Below are positions 1-8,137 of a stretch of DNA of 50,171 nt, piece by piece; positions within the stretch are counted from its first letter, which is position 1; every line of letters starts with the position of its first letter. This DNA is from Metarhizobium sp964253915. GTDB taxonomy: Bacteria; Pseudomonadota; Alphaproteobacteria; Rhizobiales; Rhizobiaceae. The stretch is taken from assembly GCF_964253915.1 (NCBI RefSeq), contig NZ_CAXUSG020000022.1, positions 1-50,171 of the forward strand, given 5' to 3'. A program made the position numbers and the translations under genes. The notes under the pieces are model-generated. The model ran no database searches. It was given only the letters and a program-made list of their open reading frames with translations, and was not told the DNA's origin.

Positions 1-766
1 ATCCACGCTTAGCTAGCCAATGATGGCGACCATGGGCAAAGTTTCGATAGTCGGCCAGTTGCACAGTACCAAGCGCCGCTTCTGTGAACTTCGATTCCAG
101 ATCGACTGCCCCGATTTTTGTTGAAGGCCCGTGTAGCACCACGGTGGTAGGCCGGTCCCACAGAACTTCGGCAGAATCTCGCCAACTTTGCACCTGGCCT
201 GAGCCTCCATCTGCATATGGCTCTACGGTAGAAGCGACATCTTCCCAAGACGCGGTTGGGTCAAAGACTGAAGTGTATGCACGTGCGAGCAGGGCTGAGA
301 ACCCCACGAGGGAGTTCGTCGCAAGGAAACCGTCTTTTCCCGCTGGTGGAGGAAACAACAAAAGATCAACGAAGGGGTGACGTTCACAAATTTCGGTAAC
401 TGGGCTGCCGAGCCGGCCACACATCACGGCGACCTGGCGATGTTCCCGTTCAATGAGGGAAACAGCAGCAGCGTTGATATCGACGTTACTTCCTCCAGCG
501 CTCAAAAGCCACTGACTGACGGACGGGTCCAATTTCCCATTCGCGGCCTCCAGGGGCGTTTGAACCAGGCCAGGCTTGCCGGTAAATAATTGATGCAGTG
601 CTGCGAGCGCATGCGCCGCCGTCAACGACCCTCCAGATCCGATGGCTGACAACGGGGAAAAGCCAGCGGTCTTCACTGCAGTTCTCAGGGATTCAATGTC
701 GGTCGAGGAGGCCCAGCGTAGGGTCTCTTGCAACCGGGCCAGTTCAGATGCGTACGGCTTAGCCAT
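1..766 (-). CDS. SIS-domain protein, C-terminus beyond window edge
   Basis: An open frame of 255 codons runs off the left edge with no stop. Two halves of a sugar-isomerase (SIS) fold are visible: an N-terminal GSGGS loop near residue 43 followed by a helix typical of phosphosugar binding, and near residues 242-248 the motif NFAHGRH, which resembles the HG signature that closes many SIS domains. SIS proteins bind phosphorylated sugars as isomerases or regulators; the substrate cannot be told here. The ATG at 766 is chosen because GGGAG lies about 8 bases upstream. The family member is not one I recognise by name; fusion to a further domain beyond the edge is possible. Confidence 0.7.
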   Translation of the reverse strand, partial: MAKPYASELARLQETLRWASSTDIESLRTAVKTAGFSPLSAIGSGGSLTAAHALAALHQLFTGKPGLVQTPLEAANGKLDPSVSQWLLSAGGSNVDINAAAVSLIEREHRQVAVMCGRLGSPVTEICERHPFVDLLLFPPPAGKDGFLATNSLVGFSALLARAYTSVFDPTASWEDVASTVEPYADGGSGQVQSWRDSAEVLWDRPTTVVLHGPSTKIGAVDLESKFTEAALGTVQLADYRNFAHGRHHWLAKRG

Positions 767-950
767 CGAAATCTCCCATCAGTTCCAAAACATGAACATA
801 ACGGGAACATTCTCCCATTTCCACTCCAATTCCGTACTATCCATAATCACAAGAAACTGAGTTTGGGAGTCCAACCTTTAGCTTGCGAACACAAGTAGGC
901 TTTTTATCAACAGTTGTATAAGAACCTCTGCTGCAGGTGCGCTATCCTGG

Positions 951-1634
951 CTATTCCTCCTCACCCTCTGCGGCAACCAACGCTTCGTCCTGCACGCCCC
1001 TCCGGCTCAGCAGCCCCGCATCCTCCAGCGCCTCGATGTCCGGTAGGTCGCGCAGCGTCCGCAAGCCGAAGGCCGAGAGAAACTGCTTCGTCGTAACGTA
1101 GGTATAGGGCGCGCCTGGCGTCGGGCTGCGTGGGCCGGAGGCGAGGAAATTGGCGTTACGCAGGCTGGCGATCGTGTCGCGGCTGACCTCCTTGCCGAAG
1201 ATTTTCGACAATTCGCCGCGGCTGATCGGCTGGAAATAAGCGATCGCCATCAGCACCATGGCCTCGAAGTCGGATAGCGCTGGCCCCGCACTCCGCGTCG
1301 ACGCCTGCGACGCCCGGATCGCGCCTGCGTAAGCCGGACGGCTTCGGTGCTGCCAGCCGCCGGCGACGAAGACGATCTCATAGGGCCGGTGACGGAGTTC
1401 TTCCTGTAGGTCGTCGATCAGCAAGTCGATGCTGCAATCCTTGCCGATGACACGGGCCAGCGTGTCGCGGCCAACCGGCTCGGCCGCGGCAAAGATCACC
1501 GCCTCGACCCGCAACATCCATTCCCGCCAGCGCAGCTCCGGCGGCAAATCCGCCAGTTCCCGATCCAGCAAGCGTTCGCTTGCGTCCTTCGTCCGAGACG
1601 TCCGTGTTTTGCCGGGTGCATCCGGTTCAGCCAT
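951..1634 (-). CDS. scpB: ScpB-like segregation/condensation protein
   Basis: A 227-aa protein of the ScpB family, the winged-helix subunit that with the kleisin ScpA and the SMC ATPase forms bacterial condensin. The region around residues 40-160 has the ScpB pattern (VEAVIFAAAEPVG, then LMAIAYFQPISRGEL and IFGKEVSRDTI); the tail is acidic (EGEEE). The ATG at 1634 lies 2 bases after the stop of the upstream DUF1403 gene, so the two are surely co-transcribed. A longer reading to 2195 exists in this frame but overlaps the DUF1403 gene and is rejected. No scpA or smc gene is in the window, which makes a plasmid-type stand-alone ScpB likely. Chromosomal ScpB is commonly similar in length. Confidence 0.85.
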   Translation of the reverse strand: MAEPDAPGKTRTSRTKDASERLLDRELADLPPELRWREWMLRVEAVIFAAAEPVGRDTLARVIGKDCSIDLLIDDLQEELRHRPYEIVFVAGGWQHRSRPAYAGAIRASQASTRSAGPALSDFEAMVLMAIAYFQPISRGELSKIFGKEVSRDTIASLRNANFLASGPRSPTPGAPYTYVTTKQFLSAFGLRTLRDLPDIEALEDAGLLSRRGVQDEALVAAEGEEE

Positions 1635-1636
1635 CG

Positions 1637-2590
1637 TCACAATCCATAGATCCGGAACGCACTGCGACCTGACAGTTCGCGCACGGCGCCAAAACCTTGC
1701 AGCCGGTCGAACAGCCGAGTCGCCGCCCAACGCGATAGATTGCCGCCAGGTGCCGAGGCCGCCATGGCGTCCCCATTGAGCAGGGCCTGGACGATGGCGC
1801 CGGCGCCTTTCGTGCGAACCTTTGGCGCGGCGGCGCGCAGCGTCTCGGCGCGCCGCGCAATCTCGCTGGCGGTGCGTAGGGCCGCGCCGGTTCCCTCGGT
1901 GAGGGCAAGGCAGACAGCGCGGGCGAAGGCCGGCTCTCCCGGGCGCACACGGCCCCGGCCCCCGAGAGTCTTGAAGGCGGAGCCATAACGCTCGGCCATC
2001 AGCAGCGGCACAGCAAAATCCCATTTCAGCAGCGCGGCGATCAGCCGATCGGCCAGCATCCAGGCGAGCGGCTCGGCATCCGGCCGCACGGCATGGATGG
2101 CCGTGACTAGGTCCGCCGCAGCGATCGGCGCCGGGCGGCCGGCTTGCAGCGCGTCGTCGGCAAGGTCGACGGCCGCGGCCAGCCGATCGTCCCAAGCAAG
2201 CCCAAGAAGATCGGCGAGTTCGGCCATCGCTTTCGAGGAGAAGGCGGGTTTTCGGGTGGCAAGCCTTTTGGTGGCCAAAAACACCTTTCCGGCCGGGCCG
2301 GGATCGTCACCGGCGGCGGTGAGCAAAAGCGCATCGCGCAACGCGGCCTCGTCCTCGCTGCGGCCCATCAGCCGGACCGCGACGGCGGCACATTTCAGGG
2401 CCTGACGCGCACGCCAGCAGCCGGCCCAGACGGGCGCGGAGCGGACAAGATCGTCCAGCGATTTCAAGGCGATGCCAGCGGCGAAGGCGGCAGCAGGCAC
2501 ATCCGGCTCGCGGCCAAGCGGCAGGGCCCAGCCGGGCAGGGCAGCCGTTAACGCAGGGGCGAAATTGGGCGAGTCGACGGGCGAATCCAT
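1637..2590 (-). CDS. DUF1403 family protein
   Basis: A 317-aa alanine/arginine-rich, mostly helical protein recognised as DUF1403, a family of unknown function known mainly from rhizobial replicons beside scpB. Visible traits are the conserved stretch LPGWALPLGREPDVPAAAF near residues 19-37, many amphipathic helices and a basic C-terminus (GRSAFRIYGL). Start at 2590 is preferred over 2599 because GGA sits about 10 bases upstream of it; an upstream extension to 2686 would cover the palindromic promoter. It lies directly before scpB and divergent from a tyrosine recombinase. By its partner it may act with ScpB on DNA, but that is inference only. Confidence 0.75.
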   Translation of the reverse strand: MDSPVDSPNFAPALTAALPGWALPLGREPDVPAAAFAAGIALKSLDDLVRSAPVWAGCWRARQALKCAAVAVRLMGRSEDEAALRDALLLTAAGDDPGPAGKVFLATKRLATRKPAFSSKAMAELADLLGLAWDDRLAAAVDLADDALQAGRPAPIAAADLVTAIHAVRPDAEPLAWMLADRLIAALLKWDFAVPLLMAERYGSAFKTLGGRGRVRPGEPAFARAVCLALTEGTGAALRTASEIARRAETLRAAAPKVRTKGAGAIVQALLNGDAMAASAPGGNLSRWAATRLFDRLQGFGAVRELSGRSAFRIYGL

Positions 2591-2666
2591 GACCGACATC
2601 CTACAATGTGTGAGCGGTTTAAGCCATCTATTTCGGTAACAACCGCACGGCTTGTCATCCATAAAT

Positions 2667-2697
2667 AATGTCCGATAATATTGCATTATCGGACATT
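2667..2697. repeat. perfect 13-bp inverted repeat, 5-bp spacer
   Basis: The arms AATGTCCGATAAT (2667-2679) and ATTATCGGACATT (2685-2697) are exact reverse complements around ATTGC. The element fills the promoter region between DUF1403 and the divergent recombinase gene. Its geometry, two equal arms around a short spacer, is like recombinase core sites (dif has 11-bp arms and a 6-bp spacer, loxP 13-bp arms and an 8-bp spacer), but an operator for a dimeric regulator would look the same. Confidence 0.75.
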
Positions 2698-2714
2698 TTG
2701 CTCATTATAGAGAA

Positions 2715-3848
2715 ATGGCCCAAATCATCGAGCAAAACAGTGAAATTCACGTCGAGGAGACCTTAGCGCCGTCTCTCAGCACGGCGGCTGGGCGTGATGT
2801 TTCCGCACCGGTGGTGTCGGGCGAAAGCCCCCTCCCCTCCCTCGCCATGCAGGATCAGAGGCACGCCCATCTCACCAGCCCTGCTGATCGCGCCCGGGGT
2901 TACGTCGAAGCCGCCAGCTCCGCCAACACGCGCAAAGCTTACGTCGCCGACTGGAAGCATTTTTCGGCGTGGTGCCGGCGCTCCAATCTGGCCGCCCTCC
3001 CCCCGCATCCGCAAACTGTCGGGCTCTATATCACCGCCTGCGCTTCCGGCACGGCTGAACGGGGTGCAAAAGCGAACTCAGTCTCGACCATCGAACGCCG
3101 CCTCTCCTCGCTCTCATGGAACTATGCCCAGCGTGGCCTCTCGCTCGATCGTAAAGATCTGCATATCGCCACCGTAATGGCCGGCATCCGCAACAGCCAC
3201 GCCAAGCCACCGGTCCAAAAGGAAGCGGTCATGGCTGAGGATATCATCGCCATGGTCGAGACGCTCGATCGCGGCTGTCTGCGCGGCCTGCGGGATCGGG
3301 CCATGTTGCTCATCGGCTTTGCTGGAGGTCTTCGGCGCTCCGAGATCGTCGGCCTCGACCTGAAGGCCGACCAGACTGAGGACGGTCGCGGTTGGATCGA
3401 GATCCTCGACAAGGGTATGCTCCTCACCCTGCGAGGCAAAACCGGATGGCGAGAGGTCGAAATTGGTCGCGGCTCTTCAGACGCCACCTGCCCGGTCGCG
3501 GCAGTCGAGACCTGGATCAAGTTCGCAAAGTTGGCGCATGGTCCCCTCTTCCGCCGCGTTACGGATCGGGGCAAATCTGTCGGCCCGCAGCGGCTCAACG
3601 ACAAGGAAGTCGCCCGACTGGTCAAACGAACAGCTTTGGCGGCCGGCGTTCGTGGTGATCTCAGCGAGATTGAACGCGCCTTCAAGTTCTCCGGCCATTC
3701 CCTTCGCGCGGGCTTGGCCTCTTCCGCCGAAGTCGATGAGCGGTATGTCCAGAAGCAACTGGGGCACGCGTCCGCAGAGATGACCCGCCGATATCAGAGA
3801 CGACGTGATCGCTTCCGCGTGAATTTGACTAAGGCATCAGGGCTTTAG
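2715..3848 (+). CDS. tyrosine recombinase / site-specific integrase
   Basis: A 377-aa tyrosine recombinase. An N-terminal SAM-like DNA-binding domain covers roughly residues 58-160 (NTRKAYVADWKHFSAWC) and the catalytic domain follows. The active-site set is complete: Arg207 in GLRRSE, Lys242 in the beta-hairpin RGKTGWR, His328-x-x-Arg331 (HSLR), His351 (LGHAS) and nucleophile Tyr360 (RRYQRR). The first 50 residues are unusual, low in conserved pattern. Such enzymes cut and rejoin DNA for integration or for resolving replicon multimers. It is transcribed away from DUF1403-scpB, and the perfect inverted repeat in front of it is a candidate target or operator. The -10 is probably in CATTATAG just upstream. 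Confidence 0.9.
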   Translation: MAQIIEQNSEIHVEETLAPSLSTAAGRDVSAPVVSGESPLPSLAMQDQRHAHLTSPADRARGYVEAASSANTRKAYVADWKHFSAWCRRSNLAALPPHPQTVGLYITACASGTAERGAKANSVSTIERRLSSLSWNYAQRGLSLDRKDLHIATVMAGIRNSHAKPPVQKEAVMAEDIIAMVETLDRGCLRGLRDRAMLLIGFAGGLRRSEIVGLDLKADQTEDGRGWIEILDKGMLLTLRGKTGWREVEIGRGSSDATCPVAAVETWIKFAKLAHGPLFRRVTDRGKSVGPQRLNDKEVARLVKRTALAAGVRGDLSEIERAFKFSGHSLRAGLASSAEVDERYVQKQLGHASAEMTRRYQRRRDRFRVNLTKASGL

Positions 3849-3934
3849 CTGCCCCCTCCCCTCCTCCGCATGAAACCCTGAGCGGAGATTTTAGGTTCGG
3901 GATTCTCGCTTAGCTCTTCAATTGAAATCGGCAG

Positions 3935-4130
3935 CTAAAAGCCACAGCGGGACTGGAGAGTGCGAAGTTTTCGGCGCATGGGCTGCGGTCCGGGTATATC
4001 ACCGAAGCTGCCAACCGCGGCATTCCCCGCCCCGAGCCGATGGAGCAATAGAGGCACCGATCGGTTCAGCAGGCATCAAGCTATTATAACAGCGCCCAAC
4101 GGCGAACAGGACGCGCCACGCCGATGCTCT
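3935..4130 (+). pseudogene. relic of a second tyrosine recombinase (C-terminus)
   Basis: Reading this strand gives the catalytic tail of an integrase: FSAHGLRSGYITEAANRG (H-G-L-R box), then MEQ, an in-frame TAG at 4049-4051, then RHRSVQQASSYYNSAQRR with the second histidine and the tyrosine. The N-terminal two thirds are absent and the start cannot be found; an upstream stop at 3923-3925 closes the frame. It belongs to a different integrase subgroup from the intact gene just before it, so it marks an older insertion. The rest of 3849-4287 shows nothing else. Confidence 0.75.
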
Positions 4131-4287
4131 TAACTTCTACCGGTCGCCGATCAAAATGCGCCTTTGCCAGCGCACGCCCCGAATCACATAGGTCGAAGCA
4201 TGACATAAGCGAGTCAAAACGGCCGGCCGCTGGTGGAGCGAACCGAATGTTTAAGTTCAAAAGGACGATAGCCGGCAACCGGCGTGC

Positions 4288-4782
4288 CTAATCGACGACG
4301 TTCAGCAGGACTCTTAGCGCCTCATGCTCAGGACCATTGGGCTTCAAAGCGAGGAAGGCGTCGACCGACCTGCGTGTCTCGTGTCCTCCTGACGCCGGAT
4401 TGGCGCGATGCAGCACAAAGCGGCCACCGTGCTTGCCGTCCCCGCACAAGAACCAACGGTCGCCGATGGAGCTCGCAGCAAATTCGATCTGTTCTTCCGG
4501 TTCATAGCTTTCCCCGACAGCGCCTATGTCGTCGAGGGGATGCGCCTGCTCGCGCGAGATAGTCGCTTGATCCGCTGGCTCGCCTGCGATTTGCCTTTCG
4601 CCTGTGCTTATCGAGGCGGGATAGTCATCCGGCGCGATCATGCCGGACCGGATCTGCTCGATGAGAGTGGTTTCCGCCGAGTGATCTGCTCCCGCTTCGG
4701 GCTTCAGGTCGAGCGTCGCATAGTCCGCTCTTTTGAGAAGCCTGCGCAGGAGCGACTGCTTTATGTGAGTTATGTTCACCAC
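4288..4782 (-). CDS. hypothetical protein, GTG start
   Basis: A 164-aa acidic protein with no family I can name. The N-terminus is basic (LLRRLLKRADYATLDLK) and the C-terminal part (residues 105-164) has a compact pattern with RWFLCGDGKHGGRFVLHRAN that looks like a small beta-rich domain. The start is GTG at 4782: GGAGGG lies 6 bases upstream. The GTG overlaps the end of the preceding 38-aa gene in the string GTGGTGA, a sign of translational coupling. Confidence 0.6.
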   Translation of the reverse strand: MVNITHIKQSLLRRLLKRADYATLDLKPEAGADHSAETTLIEQIRSGMIAPDDYPASISTGERQIAGEPADQATISREQAHPLDDIGAVGESYEPEEQIEFAASSIGDRWFLCGDGKHGGRFVLHRANPASGGHETRRSVDAFLALKPNGPEHEALRVLLNVVD

Positions 4783-4892
4783 AGCCAGCCCTCCCCGATC
4801 AAAAACATGACAAAAATGAAGCTGATCACGGTAACGGCTACCGGAGCGGCATTGGGATAGCTTGGCAGAAAATTTGTATGAGTGGCGGTCAT
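4776..4892 (-). CDS. 38-aa single-span membrane peptide
   Basis: A short frame coding 38 residues with one hydrophobic stretch (VAVTVISFIFVMFLIGEGWLW at the C-terminal end) and a hydrophilic, proline-containing N-terminus. GGAAGGA lies a good distance upstream of the ATG at 4892. Its stop overlaps the GTG start of the 164-aa gene, so it is very likely translated. It would sit in the inner membrane. The function is unknown. Confidence 0.55.
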   Translation of the reverse strand: MTATHTNFLPSYPNAAPVAVTVISFIFVMFLIGEGWLW

Positions 4893-4977
4893 ATCCGGTC
4901 CTTCCGATTTATGCGCCGAGACGGCATTGATCCGACAAATGCGGTGTTGCCCCACCAGCTCCGGTCAACGGTGGCCA

Positions 4978-5193
4978 TCAAGCCGCTATTGCTGTCTTTC
5001 GGCGCCGCGTTGGGCGGACCGGCTTTGGCTCGATCGGCTGCGCTTCGCGCAATTGGCGCAGAAGCACTGTTTTCCGGGTTCGGTCAGCCGTCTCCGTCTC
5101 AATGATCTGCCGCGCGACCTCACTCGTAGTCGCGGCCTTGTCTCGCGCGGAAATCTTCTCCGGCTTGAAAAATGCATGTTTCGTCATGGTCAT
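4978..5193 (-). CDS. small basic hypothetical protein
   Basis: A 71-aa lysine/arginine-rich protein with a predicted long helix (KAATTSEVARQIIETETADR) and a proline-rich basic tail (PKPVRPTRRRKTAIAA). The ATG at 5193 is preceded by AGAAGA; a second ATG two codons later could also serve. The composition resembles small rhizobial proteins of unknown role. It lies between the cold-shock gene and the membrane-peptide operon on the same strand, 85 bases from the latter. Confidence 0.55.
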   Translation of the reverse strand: MTMTKHAFFKPEKISARDKAATTSEVARQIIETETADRTRKTVLLRQLREAQPIEPKPVRPTRRRKTAIAA

Positions 5194-5266
5194 GATAATC
5201 TTCTTTCGGTTTGGTGCTCGGACGCATCCAAGAAGTCAGGTAGGATCAAAGCGTTCAGAGCTTAGT

Positions 5267-5300
5267 CCAAAAACAAAAAGGCCGGGCGCTAACCCGACCT
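5267..5300 (-). terminator. rho-independent terminator of the cold-shock gene
   Basis: On the minus strand AGGTCGGG and CCCGGCCT form an 8-bp stem (one G-T type mismatch) around TTAGCG, followed by TTTTTGTTTTT. It lies about 60 bases after the stop of the cold-shock gene. Confidence 0.7.
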
Positions 5301-5359
5301 CTCACATTCACTCAGCTCTGCTGCCAGTACATCCGTGGTCAGCGGGGCGAATGAAAACT

Positions 5360-5569
5360 TTAAGCTGCCTGAAGATTTTCGGCGGAGCTTTTGCCGGACT
5401 TGCGGTCCTGAACAACCTCGTAGGAGATCTTCTGGCCATCCGAGAGCGAACGCATTCCGGCCCGCTCGACAGCGGATGCATGGACGAAGACGTCCGTGCT
5501 GCCATTGTCAGGTTGGATGAAGCCGAAGCCTTTGGTGGTGTTGAACCATTTAACGGTACCAGTAGTCAT
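5360..5569 (-). CDS. cspA: CspA-family cold-shock protein
   Basis: A 69-aa single cold-shock domain protein: an OB fold that binds single-stranded RNA/DNA and melts RNA structure in the cytoplasm. RNP1 (KGFGFIQP) and RNP2 (VFVHASAV) are both present, with the usual N-terminal GTVKWFN. The length matches the family. AAAGGAAATCG lies upstream of the ATG. The gene is monocistronic, with its own terminator and about 220 bases of upstream sequence that could hold the long leader typical of csp genes. Which csp paralogue it is cannot be told. Confidence 0.93.
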   Translation of the reverse strand: MTTGTVKWFNTTKGFGFIQPDNGSTDVFVHASAVERAGMRSLSDGQKISYEVVQDRKSGKSSAENLQAA

Positions 5570-5792
5570 GACGATTTCCTTTCAGAACAATCGTTGTGGT
5601 TCCCGCGATGCCTTGCGGGATAAGATCGATGATTTGAGAGGAAATGCGACGGGAGCCAAACTCCGGACCAACATCACAAGCAATGGTCGATAAGCGATAT
5701 ATGGGTACAAGTTCTGATTTTGCAAGGGACGCATCGGATTTAAATCCGGTTCGCGTGTGATCACAGCATTTCCGCCTATCGTTCACGTTTCA

Positions 5793-6658
5793 TCAGGCAA
5801 TGAAGGCGATGTCCACGGCAACGTCCATCGATTGAAAGGCACCCGCGGGGCCGATGAACGTTCCCGATACCGGCATGAGCTGGGTAATGTCGCGCGCGAC
5901 CCCCACGGGGATGAGGCGCTGCCCATGCTCCTGTTTGTCGGGTCGAAGGCAATCCATCCCGCACCGGGCAAGAACACTTCAACCCATGCATGGGTTGACC
6001 CTCCCGGCGATGAACCGACGTGGGTGCGCGCCGGGTCGTAGAGATATCCGGACACGATCCTCGCCCCGAGGCCAAGAACCCGGACACTTTCGGCAAAAAG
6101 CGTCGCAAGATCCCGGCAGCTTCCGGACCGCAACGAGATGGTCTCCAACGGGGGCTGCGTTCCTTCTGTGTCGCGCGCCTGATAGGCGACGCCGTTCGAA
6201 ACCCCGGCACTAAGATCCTTCAACAGCGACAGCGTATCGGTCGAATTCCCCATGACGAAGCCCTTGACCCACTGCTGCAATTCGCCAGAAGGGTCGGGAT
6301 ATTGAACATCCCTGAGGGCGCCGAGATCCTTCCAGTCCTGGTCGTCATAAAGGAAGGGGTAGGTTGCGGCCGGCGCAGCGATATCGAACACAGGCCAGGC
6401 TTCCGATTTCAGATCGACATCCGCACGGCTGACGATCTCGAGCTGCTTGGTCGGCTCTGAGAACGTCATGGTCGCAACTGCGTTTCCGAACACATCGGTT
6501 GTCCAGGACACCCTGCCTCCGGGAGAACCTGTAATCTGGTGCCTTTGCAGCAGGAGCTCCGGCCCCTCGTGTGGCCGCAGCAGTAGTCGGTAAGGAGAGA
6601 GCTGAACGGGGCTACGATAGCTGTAGGTCGTCCGATGGCGTATGGAAAGTTTTGGCAT
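5793..6658 (-). pseudogene. transglutaminase-like cysteine protease family gene with frameshift
   Basis: A transglutaminase-core protein with a bacterial N-terminal beta domain (residues 1-90) and an intact triad: Cys181 (SGSCRDL), His223 (STHAWVEV) and Asp239 (AFDPTN). Just after DPTN, near 5928-5935, the reading frame shifts. The original frame runs into a non-homologous tail ending at 5783, while the neighbouring frame supplies the family's expected ending (RLIPVGVARDI, PVSGTFIGPAGAFQSMDV, stop at 5793). Active-site residues all precede the lesion, so a partly stable product is conceivable. A base-call error in the assembly would give the same picture. The family usually acts on peptides or amide bonds; the substrate is unknown. 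Confidence 0.8.
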
Positions 6659-6798
6659 TTCCGCACCTCACATGCATAAACCCAATTGGATATGTTCAGG
6701 TATCGCCAGTTCGTTGTGCCGCCACCAAGCTCAGCCGAGATTGCGAAGATGCCGATCCAGTGAGAACGTGCGGCTGGCCCTTGATTACCACGGATGCG

Positions 6799-7881
6799 TC
6801 ATTTCATGAGCCCCGCAGACCGCAGCGCACTCTCTATGACGTCCTGGACATTATTCGTGATCTTGCGATCAGACTTCGCTCCCGAGAGCCTTTCGCCCGC
6901 GGCTTCGGGATTCGCACGACGCTCAAACGATGGTGTGAGGCCCCATGTTCGCGCGATGTGCTCCGTCGACGAGATGCCGACGTCGAGCATGTAGGGTGCC
7001 TGCGAGCCGTAGCCGCTTGACGTGTCGATAGGGGTGCCGTGTCCCATGCCGCCGATGCGGTAGAGTTCAATGGCGTCCGCATCGGTCCTCGATGTCCAAG
7101 CGTGGTGCTCCTGTCCGTCGACGACATCCGACCGAGAAGGTCGATCGGCCACCTCGTGTATGGCTTTCCACTGGTCGATAATGGCCCGGGCGTTGAGCTC
7201 ATCCACCGTCTTGTCGGCCGTACCATGCCAGACGGATATAGTAGGCCACCGGCCGGCATGGCTCGATGCTGAACGAAGCCGCTCCTGAAGTTGCTCACGA
7301 GGGGGTAGACCATGACCGCGCATCCGGTCGAACGCCTGTGGGATACTCGAGGCAACGCCATATGGCAGGCCCGCAATGATCGCTCCCCCGGCGAACACTT
7401 CTGGATAGACGGCGAGCATGGAATTCGTCATGGCGCCGCCAGCCGATAGCCCCGTGATGAACACCCTCGTGGGGTCGATGCCGTGGTCGGAAATCATCAC
7501 GCCGATCATCTCACGGATCGAGCCGACCTCGCCGCCGTCACGCCGGATATCGCCGTCGGAAAACCAGTTGAAACAGAGATTAGCGTTGTTCTGGCGGGTT
7601 TGCTCCGGAAACAGGACAGCAAAACCATATTCATCGGCCAGTTTCGACCATCCCGATCCGGCGTCATAGCCGGCAGCCGTCTGTGTGCAGCCATGCAGGA
7701 CTACTACAAGCGGGATTGCAAATGATGAATCCGCGGATACGGGGACACGATACCACCCCAGCAGATCGCCGGGATTAGCGGTTTGGTTCTGCAGCTTCTC
7801 CAGCCGATTTGAACCCGTAGGCATGGTCGGCGCGGTGCGAAACCGCTGCAGGCGCTGCAAAGTATCCGAAAGACTTCTCAT
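6799..7881 (-). CDS. PHB depolymerase-family esterase
   Basis: A 360-aa alpha/beta hydrolase of the short-chain poly(hydroxyalkanoate) depolymerase/esterase family. Seen: the oxyanion-hole strand VVVLHGCTQ near residue 62, lipase box GLSAGG with Ser146, the paired motif NLCFNWF typical of these esterases, the acid in VWHGTADKTV, and His in GGMGHGTP. No signal peptide is evident, so the protein is probably cytoplasmic. The start at 7881 is chosen for GAGGAAG upstream; the longer reading to 7950 lacks such a site. The gene stands alone between the transglutaminase and the TspO cluster. Substrate could be polyesters or aromatic esters. Confidence 0.88.
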   Translation of the reverse strand: MRSLSDTLQRLQRFRTAPTMPTGSNRLEKLQNQTANPGDLLGWYRVPVSADSSFAIPLVVVLHGCTQTAAGYDAGSGWSKLADEYGFAVLFPEQTRQNNANLCFNWFSDGDIRRDGGEVGSIREMIGVMISDHGIDPTRVFITGLSAGGAMTNSMLAVYPEVFAGGAIIAGLPYGVASSIPQAFDRMRGHGLPPREQLQERLRSASSHAGRWPTISVWHGTADKTVDELNARAIIDQWKAIHEVADRPSRSDVVDGQEHHAWTSRTDADAIELYRIGGMGHGTPIDTSSGYGSQAPYMLDVGISSTEHIARTWGLTPSFERRANPEAAGERLSGAKSDRKITNNVQDVIESALRSAGLMK

Positions 7882-8042
7882 AGGGGCTTCCTCGCTGTTC
7901 GCGGAAAGCCAACCGACGTCCCGGATGTCGTAGGTAATGCTGCACCGCACAATTGCAAGACTTGCAAAGCGATGGGTGCAAGTCGTTTGCGCAGCGGTGG
8001 CAACAGCGGCAACCAGGCTAGCAACAGGCTGTCATCATGCGC

Positions 8043-8126
8043 TCATTCAAACCGATCGTCTGCCTGCAAACGGGCAACCAGGGCCTGACCGATACCTCCG
8101 GACGATCCTATCACGAGACCCTTCAT
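8043..8126 (-). pseudogene. N-terminal stub of a short-chain dehydrogenase
   Basis: Twenty-seven codons starting at the ATG at 8126 give MKGLVIGSSGGIGQALVARL, the nucleotide-binding GxxxGIG beta-alpha start of an SDR enzyme, followed by a stop. The rest of a normal SDR of about 230 aa is missing and the downstream DNA does not resume it in another frame. It lies 11 bases after tspO, so it was once the last gene of that operon. Confidence 0.65.
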
Positions 8127-8137
8127 GTTTGACGACC

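Noticed and set aside
1635..2195. N-terminal extension of scpB
   Set aside because: Overlaps the DUF1403 gene and has Arg/Gly-rich, non-family composition; the ATG at 1634 follows the DUF1403 stop closely.
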